DNA of 64,000 bases. Source: CAZBBC01 sp964489835 (GTDB lineage: Bacteria; Calditrichota; Calditrichia; JAJRVZ01). Positions within the stretch are counted from its first letter, which is position 1, and the number at the start of each line of letters is the position of its first letter. The stretch is taken from contig CAZBBC010000006.1 of assembly GCA_964489835.1 (NCBI GenBank), positions 25,712 through 89,711 on the forward strand. Reading direction: 5' to 3'. Made by a program: the position numbers and the translations under genes. The notes under the pieces are model-generated. The model saw only the letters and a list, made by a program, of their open reading frames with translations, had not been told where the DNA came from and made no database searches. Below, in pieces: positions 26,934 through 35,324 of this stretch.

Positions 26934-27344
26934 TTGGATAAAGTTAGACGAAAATTATTAGTTGATATGGGTTTTTCTGAAAAAGCCGTTTCCATTCTTG
27001 AACAAAATCTTAATATGGGAAGTATGGATCAGCCATCGATCACTGTTCAGCATAATGGATCTTGTGGTGATATATTGTTTTTATCACTCCGGATCTCGGA
27101 TGATGTTATTGTGGATGCAAAATATGAATATGTCGGGTGTGCAGGATTGCAGTCATGTGCGTCAGCACTGACACAAATGATCAAAGGAAAAACTTTTACT
27201 GAGGCAAAACAAATCGAGGCTAAACACATCATAAATTATCTTGAAGGTATCCCCGTTCAAAAATATGAGTGCGCTGAGATTGCCCGGGATACTCTTTATC
27301 AGGTTATCGAAAAATGGGAAAATCCCGGTTTGTCTTTTGTATAA
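26934..27344 (+). CDS. IscU/NifU-like iron-sulfur scaffold protein
   Basis: 136 residues from TTG 26934; an ATG at 26964 would lose a helix. The scaffold residues are in order: C44-G-D46 in NGSCGDILFL, C69 in GCAGLQSCASA with S74/C75, and C113 in YECAEIARDTL. These match the three cysteines and the aspartate of IscU-type scaffolds, though C75 in the SCASA loop is unusual. The protein would assemble and deliver Fe-S clusters; no cysteine desulfurase gene is in the window. The only ribosome-like site, AGGATAG, lies within the end of the upstream repeat module. Confidence 0.7.
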   Translation: MDKVRRKLLVDMGFSEKAVSILEQNLNMGSMDQPSITVQHNGSCGDILFLSLRISDDVIVDAKYEYVGCAGLQSCASALTQMIKGKTFTEAKQIEAKHIINYLEGIPVQKYECAEIARDTLYQVIEKWENPGLSFV

Positions 27345-27476
27345 ATATACTTGACTGATATATATTTCTATTTTATTTATTATTTTTTTATTAAATCAAT
27401 TATGTTTATTATATTTCAGTACATTCATTCTGTATTTCTATGAAAAATCATCAAACAAATCTTCGCGGAGAAAAAT

Positions 27477-27620
27477 ATGGGGCTTATAGTAGTTATCGTA
27501 TTAATCGCATTAGTTATTGCCGCCGGCGTCTTTTGGGGTAGATATACCATCCAAAAGGATACAGCACGTAAAGTACATGACGAGGAGGAGCTTGACAAAC
27601 TGCATCAGCTGCGAGGATAA
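27477..27620 (+). CDS. Small one-helix membrane protein, 47 residues
   Basis: ATG 27477 follows GGAGAAAAAT. The product begins with a strong hydrophobic helix (GLIVVIVLIALVIAAGVFWG) and ends in a charged helix (KVHDEEELDKLHQL). TTGACT at 27352 may be a -35 element. It converges with the CocE-type gene 28 bp downstream. I do not recognise the family; the layout resembles small bitopic regulators or assembly factors. Confidence 0.6.
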   Translation: MGLIVVIVLIALVIAAGVFWGRYTIQKDTARKVHDEEELDKLHQLRG

Positions 27621-27648
27621 AAATACTTTTTGTTCTTGGTCCTTGCAA

Positions 27649-29859
27649 TCAGTCACTTTTCACCAAAAAATTGATCTTCAAATGTGATGGAAATTTATCA
27701 GAATGATAAACACGCTGAACGGCTTTCTGGAAATCACTTTCATCTGCATGATAAATATCGACAAATTTTTGTGGATTACGGTCAACCAAAGGAAACCAAC
27801 TACTCTGAATTTGCACCATGATCTTATGGCCCGTTAAAAATGTATGATTGATATCAGGCAGGGTAAATTCAATTTTAGTAATTTTATTTGGCACCATCGA
27901 CTCAGGAATTTCATAACTGTATCGGAACTTACTGCGCATGACTTCTCCCCTAACCATCATCTGATAACCTCCCATTCGTACATCTTTGGGATTAGGATAT
28001 ATATCAGGCGCATCATCAGGAAAAACATCAATCAGTTTTACAATCCAGTCGGCGTCAGTACCTGATGTCGAAACGAAAAGTACACTGGTAAGAGGACCTG
28101 CGATAGTCAGATCTTCCGTAAGTATCGCACTTTTATAAACCAGAACATCGGGACGAGTCGCAATAAATCTCTGATCAGCCACCATAAACTCAATGGGTGT
28201 ACTATTTCGGATCTCATTAATGTAGGGGACCGGTTTATCCGGATCACTGATATATTCACTAAAACTGTCTTCCTTCTCCCGCGGTTTCATATAAGAGAGA
28301 GAACCATTTGTATGCAGATATAATCTTTTTTCCTGCACATTTTGTGGGGGCCATTGATCGTATTGCCGCCATTGATTGGAACCTGTTTCAAATACGAAAG
28401 CCTCAGGAAGATCCAGACTCCCATCGCCTTTTAAATAATGATTGAAAAATCTGAACTCGATATTTTTTTGATAGAAATAACCGGTGTTGCTGCTAAAATG
28501 GATATCCCCCAACATATCTCCTTTGGACCGGGCCCAGCCTCCGTGATACCATGGTCCCATGACCAACTGGTTTTGTGATTCCGGATTATTTTTTTCTATC
28601 GTTTTGTATATATTAAGCGGGCCATAAAGATCTTCTGCATCAAACCAACCACCAACCGTCAGTATTGCGGGTCGAACATTGGTTAAATGAGGAAGAATAC
28701 TCCGTTCCTGCCAGAAAGCATCATACACGCCATGCATCATGACTTCATTCCAGAAGGACACCCTGTTTTCGAGATAATTATTGGCATTCTTTAATGGTCC
28801 CATATTCAGGTAAAAATCATATCCGTCGGGGGTTGGGAATTCAAAACCAGATTTACGATTTGTTGTTGGCTCAGGACGCGGAAGTCCAAAATTTCTAAAA
28901 AAACTAAAGCCCTGTGCTAAAAACAATGCGCCGTTATGATGGAAATCATCCCCGATAAACCAGTCGGCAATCGGCGCCTGGGGAGATACAGCAAGAAGAG
29001 CGGGATGTGCATTTACTGCACCCATAATAGCATAAAAACCCGGATAAGAAATTCCCCACATCCCCACCCGTCCATTATGATTCGGAACATTTTTCAATAA
29101 CCACTCGATACTATCATAGGTATCGCTACTCTCATCAATAGCGCTTGGTCCGTTTTTAACAGGTATATGCGGTCGCACATTGACATACTCACCTTCCGAC
29201 ATGTATCTACCTCTGACATCCTGGTATACAAAAATATAGCGGTCATCCATCATTATTTCCGATGGACCCAGCTGATTCTTATGGCCTTTCGCACCGTAAG
29301 GACGAACACTATAGGGGGTACGATTAATCATCATAGGATAATTTTTTGTTGTATCCAAAGGTAAATAAATCGAGGTAAAGAGTCTTTTACCATCACGCAT
29401 GGGAATCTGCATTTCCATCTTTCTGTAATTCGAAAGTACTTTAATAAAGCGGATTCCATTGAGATTGTCAGGATTTATCTCGGCAGATTTTTTATAATAT
29501 TCGATGGCTTTATCATTTTCGCCATTAAACATAAAAGCCTCCGCCATGCTGTCGTAGACATTCCAACTATGGGGATAGGCCCGGATATTAAGGTTAAAAA
29601 CCTTTAGTGCTTCCTCAAATTTATTATTATAAAGAAATTCATAACCCAGATTATTCATTGCATTCTCTGTAAAGAAAACAGTATCGGGGAAAATCATGCG
29701 GACTTGATCAAAGATATACTCTCCCCGCTCCGGTCCCTCCACACGAATGATATTAAAATATTCCGTTTCCTTCGGTATCTGGATTTGCGCCGGTACGTTT
29801 GCGAATAGCGTCCAGGTAAAAAATAACAAGATCCATGGTATCTTTTTATTTGACATCAT
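27649..29859 (-). CDS. Secreted CocE/NonD-type serine hydrolase with N-terminal TPR
   Basis: 736 residues. A signal peptide ends near AQIQ (residue 25). TPR-like helices span about 68-145: NLGYEFLYNNKFEEALKVF and YDSMAEAFMFNGENDKAIEYY. The alpha/beta-hydrolase core follows (about 150-470), with the nucleophile S271 in GMWGISYPG and the oxyanion segment VYQDVRGRYMSEGEY. The PepX_C beta-jelly roll closes the protein (about 500-730). Family members are X-Pro dipeptidyl peptidases, cocaine esterase, glutaryl acylases and other acyl hydrolases; the substrate is unknown. The same TPR module is on the S41 peptidase at 33912-35321. Confidence 0.88.
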   Translation of the reverse strand: MMSNKKIPWILLFFTWTLFANVPAQIQIPKETEYFNIIRVEGPERGEYIFDQVRMIFPDTVFFTENAMNNLGYEFLYNNKFEEALKVFNLNIRAYPHSWNVYDSMAEAFMFNGENDKAIEYYKKSAEINPDNLNGIRFIKVLSNYRKMEMQIPMRDGKRLFTSIYLPLDTTKNYPMMINRTPYSVRPYGAKGHKNQLGPSEIMMDDRYIFVYQDVRGRYMSEGEYVNVRPHIPVKNGPSAIDESSDTYDSIEWLLKNVPNHNGRVGMWGISYPGFYAIMGAVNAHPALLAVSPQAPIADWFIGDDFHHNGALFLAQGFSFFRNFGLPRPEPTTNRKSGFEFPTPDGYDFYLNMGPLKNANNYLENRVSFWNEVMMHGVYDAFWQERSILPHLTNVRPAILTVGGWFDAEDLYGPLNIYKTIEKNNPESQNQLVMGPWYHGGWARSKGDMLGDIHFSSNTGYFYQKNIEFRFFNHYLKGDGSLDLPEAFVFETGSNQWRQYDQWPPQNVQEKRLYLHTNGSLSYMKPREKEDSFSEYISDPDKPVPYINEIRNSTPIEFMVADQRFIATRPDVLVYKSAILTEDLTIAGPLTSVLFVSTSGTDADWIVKLIDVFPDDAPDIYPNPKDVRMGGYQMMVRGEVMRSKFRYSYEIPESMVPNKITKIEFTLPDINHTFLTGHKIMVQIQSSWFPLVDRNPQKFVDIYHADESDFQKAVQRVYHSDKFPSHLKINFLVKSD

Positions 29860-29996
29860 TAATCCTATATTTAATTGGTATAAAATTTCTGCTTATAAAA
29901 GCAAGATATATAAATTTTGGGATAAATTCCTAAAAATTTCTGGTAAAGTTTTTCAGACGCAGTCTAAAAACGAAACCAGTAGAGTAGGTTGTGTCA

Positions 29997-30013
29997 TCCC
30001 GATAAAATCGGGA
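29997..30013. repeat. Short perfect hairpin
   Basis: TCCCGAT and ATCGGGA pair perfectly around AAA. It lies between two minus-strand genes, about 30 bp downstream of the barrel gene stop, but no T-run follows on the minus strand. It resembles the ATCCCG hairpin at 44510-44528 and may be a repeat rather than a terminator. Confidence 0.5.
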
Positions 30014-30043
30014 CATGAAAAAATGAAGAGAGGTAAATTTCTA

Positions 30044-31504
30044 TTAGAGAGTAAAGTTGAAACGTAGATAGTGCTTTCCCCCACCATAGACCTTCAAGTC
30101 AGTAGATCCGACGCTCGGGCCTGACGCCTGGCTTTTTGTAAATTCTATCGGAATATATTGCTGAAACTGATAGGCCAATTGTAAACCTTCTCCAAATGAC
30201 TTTCCTACTTGCAGACCTAAATAAACACCATCCCGGTTTTCCTTTGCAAGAGAATAGACATTAAGATTTTGGACACCAAAAACCAGGATCTGCGGTTCCC
30301 AGGTTTTCGCTTCACCTCCCGGTTTCATTCTTTCAAATGCTGTGTCGAAATAAAAATGCCAATCTGCCTTTTTATAGCGATAACTGGCCCCGATCCGGTA
30401 TAAATGATAGGAGAGGAATGATCGGAAATTATAACGTATGCCCAGTAAATCTATCCAGGTGGGCGTAAATGGCCAGGATTCTAAATGACCTCTATAACTG
30501 ATGTCTCCATTTCCCCACTCCACATTCAGCCCTAAAGAGTGAGAATCCCATCGATAAAGAATCTCTGACCGGTATATCTTCGATTTATCGAGCTGCTCGG
30601 TCAGTTTTCCAAATATTTGAAAAGAATCATAAAAATATCCCGAAATGCTGTTCTTCCTGTCATAATATTGAATGATTATAGATAAATTCTGCAGAGGAAA
30701 ATATTCAACAGCAATATTTCTCTGATATTGTGTTCCCAGTGGCACAAGCGTTGTCTGTTTGTCACTAATGGTCCGATTCTTATTGATGTAATTATTCTGC
30801 ATACCGGCCTTGAAAAGCAGTGATGGAATGAGTCTGCATGAAAGGCCAAATTGATCCAGTTGTGAAAATTCATTCGCAATTAAAAAAATTGGAGGATCTT
30901 CCAGATTGAAATTATATTCCCACCGGAAATAATCATCATAGTGGTGATATAACAATGTTATGGATTCAGTGGGATGAAAAGATACTCCGATATTCCAGGG
31001 ATAATACGGCTTATCGCCCGAATTTTTCCTGCCGATCCCTGTCCTAAACACTAGATGGTTTTTCCAAATTTGCGTCCGGAGCGAAAACATATATCCCCGG
31101 GAGGCATTTTTTAACCGGAAAGATTCATCACTGGTCAGATCGTAATACATTTCCTTATGGCTCAAACTATACCGGGCGCCAAAAATAAAAGACAGACCGG
31201 CGACATCAATCGGTGCACAAAAAACATTATCCTGATTAATATAATATAAGCCACGGTTAAGTTCTCCGCGTTTTTCCCGATAAAAATCATTAAATGATAA
31301 TGAAGATCTGAATGAGAATTGCCGGGAGACTTCCCCGGAATTACCCATAGGTATAAATTCCGGCTGTTCAGAGATCAGATTGATATTGGAGAAAAATATA
31401 TCGGACCATTCCGAGATATAATCAAATTGAACCTGGCTAAACGCAGATGAATATAATATTTCAATGATAAGAATCGGTAAAATTTTTTTAATTTTGAACG
31501 GCAT
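30044..31504 (-). CDS. Probable outer-membrane beta-barrel protein
   Basis: 486 residues. A signal peptide (KKILPILIIEILYSSAFSQ) is followed by alternating polar/aromatic strands throughout, and the chain ends GGKHYLRFNFTL, with the C-terminal aromatic residue typical of barrels recognised by BamA. Many Trp/Tyr girdle residues occur (SWPFTPTWIDLLGIRYNF). I do not recognise a named family. It starts 95 bp downstream of the lipoprotein gene's terminator on the same strand and is its own unit or the partner of the lipoprotein at 31600. Confidence 0.6.
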   Translation of the reverse strand: MPFKIKKILPILIIEILYSSAFSQVQFDYISEWSDIFFSNINLISEQPEFIPMGNSGEVSRQFSFRSSLSFNDFYREKRGELNRGLYYINQDNVFCAPIDVAGLSFIFGARYSLSHKEMYYDLTSDESFRLKNASRGYMFSLRTQIWKNHLVFRTGIGRKNSGDKPYYPWNIGVSFHPTESITLLYHHYDDYFRWEYNFNLEDPPIFLIANEFSQLDQFGLSCRLIPSLLFKAGMQNNYINKNRTISDKQTTLVPLGTQYQRNIAVEYFPLQNLSIIIQYYDRKNSISGYFYDSFQIFGKLTEQLDKSKIYRSEILYRWDSHSLGLNVEWGNGDISYRGHLESWPFTPTWIDLLGIRYNFRSFLSYHLYRIGASYRYKKADWHFYFDTAFERMKPGGEAKTWEPQILVFGVQNLNVYSLAKENRDGVYLGLQVGKSFGEGLQLAYQFQQYIPIEFTKSQASGPSVGSTDLKVYGGGKHYLRFNFTL

Positions 31505-31552
31505 GATGTTTAACGCTGAAAACAGTTTTTCTATAAATTTGTGTCAAAAATA

Positions 31553-31576
31553 AAGGGCGTTTTATTAAACGCCCTT
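31553..31576 (-). terminator. Rho-independent terminator of the lipoprotein gene
   Basis: AAGGGCGTTT and AAACGCCCTT form a perfect 10-bp stem with loop TATT. On the minus strand the stem is followed by TATTTTTG. It lies 24 bp after the stop of the 31600-33243 gene. Confidence 0.85.
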
Positions 31577-31599
31577 GTAAGAACTCTTATATCTCTTTC

Positions 31600-33243
31600 T
31601 TAAAATCCGAGAGTTTTCTCCCAACCCTCACCGGTAATACCAAAAATTCGCTTAAATTCAGAATCTGTCATACCGGGTAGAACACCCCCAAAGGTTGGAT
31701 CAGGGAGGATCCATTGCTCAAAGCTATCGGCGGTCCAGGTGATAATGGGATAATAGGAGGCAGATTGAGCCAGCCGATAATCATAATTCCAGGTTAGTGG
31801 TACTTCGCTGATCACATGCTGGCCGATAGTCAGGTTTTGTCCCCACCAGTAAAGTTGAACATAAATATTTTGAATGCCCGGTACCTGTTTTAATTCAGCT
31901 ACTTTTGCCTCAAAAGCCTGGTCAAATTCCGGAACAGTGAGGTTTGTTTGTCTGTAAAAATCTTCATAGCCAGAGTTATTCCAGGAATAGTAGCGGTAAT
32001 ATGAGTAATAATTTTCTACAGGAATATTGACGGTTGCAGAAATGACGGAATCATCATAAAACCAATACGACTTGTAATCCGAGGTATCACGCCCCACTGA
32101 GGCCGTATATGGTGGGAACAATCCTTTTATATCCTGTACGGGCGTATCGAAATATTCTCCTATATTTATGATAAGATCTTCTTCCGCTGTAGCCTTATTG
32201 CCATCCCAGTCACCGCTAAAGCTTAATCCTGTCATTAACAGATCACGCACGTCATCGGTATGCGCCAGAATGCTATCAAGATCTGCCTCATCATTACCTC
32301 CCGGATTCAATTTTATGATATCATCATTCTGATCATCGGTCTCATTACGCAAGAAACTGATACCGGCTTCTAACTTGTCTATCGCATCTAAAAGGGAAGT
32401 CTTGGCATCCGCTAATGACTGACCGGAATTTCTTACAGTTAGAAAGCTACTTCCCGGGGTAAATGCATTCAGCATGCCCAAGCTGTCATAACCGGTAAAA
32501 TCGACATTATAGGCAACCGCGATATCCAAGACAACTTTTAACACATTAATACCAACTTCCAGCGCATATATCTCCGTCAGATCAATTTCCAGGGGATCAG
32601 CCTGAAGATCTCCCTGCATTTTAGGGCTGATCGTAAAGGTATATTGCGGATTATCATCGACCAGATCGAGTGCTGATAAAGCAAGGTCCAGTTTGGGAAT
32701 AAAATTATTTTCTAATATTAGCTGAATCGTGCTTAATTTTGGGGCATCATCTAAAGCCATCTTATGGGTCCCAATGATCGTTTTTGCCAGATCTTTTTCA
32801 GGGATGGAGAAAAAGCTCAGAGAGGTTGGGAAACCAATTTTAAGTGTTTTGTTTTTCTGAGTATTTAACGGGACTTCAAAGGGAGTGGTGGATTCCAGGT
32901 AAGTTTGCCATTCTTCATAGGCATTATTAACCTGCTCATCCTGTGTAATCATAAACATTCCGGTCAGGCCAAGCCCAAAATTAGCATCCTGGTTCGACGG
33001 ATCTTTTGAGTAAGCAGAGGTATACAAACCAAAAGGAACAGAAAAATCAATTTGATCCATCGTCTCGATCCCTTCACTATTGATCAGAGCATAAAGCACA
33101 TCCTCCAGGGCTTTATTGGCCAATTCAATATCTGCTTTTGCCCCTTCCACATCTATAGATTCTGTTGGATTATCCTCTAAATTACACGAAACCATTGAAA
33201 AAAATAGTACTACTATAACAAAAAGAATGGCATTGGTTTTCAT
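31600..33243 (-). CDS. Uncharacterised lipoprotein, 547 residues
   Basis: A signal peptide with lipobox MVSC (Cys20 of MKTNAILFVIVVLFFSMVSC) predicts membrane anchoring. The mature protein is acidic and mostly helical at the N-terminal half: VEGAKADIELANKALEDVLYALINSEG and SKDPSNQDANFGLGLTGMFM, which looks like a TPR-type repeat. The C-terminal part is rich in Tyr/Trp strands (YYSYYRYYSWNNSGYEDFY). No catalytic motif was recognised. GGAGAAATTT precedes ATG 33243, and a strong terminator follows. It may be a surface or periplasmic partner of the barrel at 30044. Confidence 0.7.
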   Translation of the reverse strand: MKTNAILFVIVVLFFSMVSCNLEDNPTESIDVEGAKADIELANKALEDVLYALINSEGIETMDQIDFSVPFGLYTSAYSKDPSNQDANFGLGLTGMFMITQDEQVNNAYEEWQTYLESTTPFEVPLNTQKNKTLKIGFPTSLSFFSIPEKDLAKTIIGTHKMALDDAPKLSTIQLILENNFIPKLDLALSALDLVDDNPQYTFTISPKMQGDLQADPLEIDLTEIYALEVGINVLKVVLDIAVAYNVDFTGYDSLGMLNAFTPGSSFLTVRNSGQSLADAKTSLLDAIDKLEAGISFLRNETDDQNDDIIKLNPGGNDEADLDSILAHTDDVRDLLMTGLSFSGDWDGNKATAEEDLIINIGEYFDTPVQDIKGLFPPYTASVGRDTSDYKSYWFYDDSVISATVNIPVENYYSYYRYYSWNNSGYEDFYRQTNLTVPEFDQAFEAKVAELKQVPGIQNIYVQLYWWGQNLTIGQHVISEVPLTWNYDYRLAQSASYYPIITWTADSFEQWILPDPTFGGVLPGMTDSEFKRIFGITGEGWEKTLGF

Positions 33244-33911
33244 AAATTTCTCCTTTATTAAAAAATGGTAGTGTCAAAAAAATTCAATTAATATATCAAC
33301 GAACACATCATCGGTTTTCTACAATACAATTCTTTTCTACCCCGAGATCACGCCAGCGGGCGGATTCGCCTACCCTGTAAAACAGGGTCTTCGACGCGGC
33401 GAAATCTGAGTTCCTGAGTTTCACAGATTATAAAATCTTGATGGGTATAGAAATGTTGTTAAGCCGCCAATTGAATAAAAAATTATACTAGAAAATATCG
33501 GAAAAATTTTGCAAACCTTAACTTTTTTCTTCATTATTAGGCATAAAATAAATTATCCCACCGGGTTAAATTTTCAACCAGAGACTTACCGATCTGGGAG
33601 ATTTACAGAATTTTTTATCCGTCAATTTTTATTCAGGATAGAATTGAAACAAAATATAATATTAATTCAAACGATGTCTGTGATTTTCGTCAAATAGCCA
33701 ATTATTTTACTCCTGTAAATATCGCCGGGCTATTATTATAACAAAGGTGTAATCATTTTTTAATACTATATCCGGAATATCCTTTGTACTATTTTAATAT
33801 CATCAATAATAATTATATAAACATTTTAAGCTTTCCTGGCAGTGATTCCTCTTCTATATTTGCCCTGACGTATTATATTTTAAAAATTCACCAAGTAATG
33901 AGGGAATAAAA
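33244..33911. other. 668-bp divergent intergenic region
   Basis: AT-rich and without a convincing ORF between the divergent lipoprotein and S41 peptidase genes. It contains the structured repeat at 33349-33405 and a GTAGTGTCAAAA string near 33270. Promoters for both neighbours should lie here, but no clear -35/-10 pair stood out. Confidence 0.5.
33349..33405. repeat. Dispersed hairpin element (GAAGACC family), copy 1
   Basis: ACCCTGT-AAA-ACAGGGT is a perfect 7-bp hairpin (33372-33388), flanked by GATTCGCCT and CTTCGACG. Read on the minus strand it is CGAAGACCCTG...CAGGGTAGGCGAAT. The element at 46256-46293 has the same flanks with a different but still complementary stem. It is GC-rich relative to its surroundings. 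Confidence 0.6.
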
Positions 33912-35321
33912 ATGTCAAGCCGTCTTTTCATATATCTGATTTATATAATACTTGGAGTGATTCTTCTGATTTCACCCTGCCCTGGGCAGGAACCCTCCCA
34001 GAAATTAAACCAGGAGGAACACAAACAAATCATGGGAAGAATCAGTCAGTTACTGGTTGCGAATTATTTTGATAAAGCAGTTGGCCAGGCCTGTGCCGAT
34101 TTTTTGAAAGAAAAACTGGAAGAAAGCACTTACGAAAATATTAAGCATCCGCGAGCCCTGGCCCGACAGCTGACATCCGATCTGCAAGTGGTGCATCATG
34201 ACCGGCATATTCGTATACAGACCATCTCCCCGGATGTGAATCAATGGGAGGAAGAAAATCCTCTGCTTGCTTTTTTCTTACATACCCATGAGCGCATTAA
34301 GGAAAACCTGGGATTTTGGGAAGTAAAAATTTTAAGCGGTAATGTTGGATATCTCGATCTTCGCCTGTTTGAACCCTTAGATCTGGTGTATGCTAGGGCA
34401 CTCAACGCTTTGCATTTTTTGGAAAATACCGATGCTCTCATCATCGATCTTCGCCAGAACCGCGGTGGTAACCCGGCAACGGTTCAGTTTTTATGTAGTT
34501 GGTTTTTTGATCGTTTGGTTCATCTGAACAGTACTTATTGGCGGCGTGGAGATTATATGGAGGAATTTTGGACAATTAAAAATATGGGCATAAAAAAGAG
34601 ACCGGAGGTTCCTCTTTTTATTCTGATTGGGCCTAAAACTTTTTCCGGGGGAGAAGAATTTGCCTATAATCTAAAGGTACAAAAAAGAGCGACCCTGATC
34701 GGGGAGAAAACTGCCGGTGGCGCTAATCCCGGGTATTCCTTTACGATTAACGACCGTTTTAATATTTTCATACCTACGGGCCATTCGGTCAATCCCATCA
34801 CCGGAACAAACTGGGAAGGCGTTGGTGTTGCTCCTGATATTCCCGTAAAGGCAGCCGATGCTTTATCTGTGGCGATGGATAGGGCGGCGCAAGCAGCGAG
34901 GATCTATCGTGAAAGGAGTGATCATGATATCGTCAATTCTTATATGGATTTATCTGCCGGCCTGGATACAGTAGTCACTCTTTTTTCTGAAGGCCAGAGT
35001 GATTCTGCTGAAACGCTCCTGGCCTCAGTACTGGCCGGCAAGATCGATTCAGGGTATATTGGGGAATGGGTGATAAACGATCTGGGATACAGATATCTGT
35101 CTCAAAAAAATTTTCCCGTGGCTATAGCCCTTCTAACATTCAATATCCGTTACTATCCCGAATCTGCCAATGCCTATGACAGTCTGGCTGAGGCATATTT
35201 AAATAATGGTCAGAGGGAAGAGGCGATTAAAAACTATACCATTTCATTGTCGCTTGATCCGCAAAACCAGAATGCCATAAGAATGCTTGACCAATTAGCG
35301 GATCATACAGGCAAAGAGTAA
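33912..35321 (+). CDS. Secreted S41-family peptidase with C-terminal TPR
   Basis: 469 residues. The signal peptide is LIYIILGVILLISPCPGQ. An S41 N-terminal helical bundle at about 33-100 precedes the catalytic core. DALIIDLRQNRGGNPATV is the conserved strand, the nucleophile is S245 in GPKTFSGGEEF, and GEKTAGGANPGYSF holds the catalytic-Lys region. It resembles the IRBP-like S41 group, which lacks a PDZ domain. The C terminus (about 393-465) is a TPR pair: NDLGYRYLSQKNFPVAIALL and YDSLAEAYLNNGQREEAIKNY. GAGGGAATAAAA precedes ATG 33912. It converges with the xylulokinase gene three bases downstream. Confidence 0.87.
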   Translation: MSSRLFIYLIYIILGVILLISPCPGQEPSQKLNQEEHKQIMGRISQLLVANYFDKAVGQACADFLKEKLEESTYENIKHPRALARQLTSDLQVVHHDRHIRIQTISPDVNQWEEENPLLAFFLHTHERIKENLGFWEVKILSGNVGYLDLRLFEPLDLVYARALNALHFLENTDALIIDLRQNRGGNPATVQFLCSWFFDRLVHLNSTYWRRGDYMEEFWTIKNMGIKKRPEVPLFILIGPKTFSGGEEFAYNLKVQKRATLIGEKTAGGANPGYSFTINDRFNIFIPTGHSVNPITGTNWEGVGVAPDIPVKAADALSVAMDRAAQAARIYRERSDHDIVNSYMDLSAGLDTVVTLFSEGQSDSAETLLASVLAGKIDSGYIGEWVINDLGYRYLSQKNFPVAIALLTFNIRYYPESANAYDSLAEAYLNNGQREEAIKNYTISLSLDPQNQNAIRMLDQLADHTGKE

Positions 35322-35324
35322 ATA

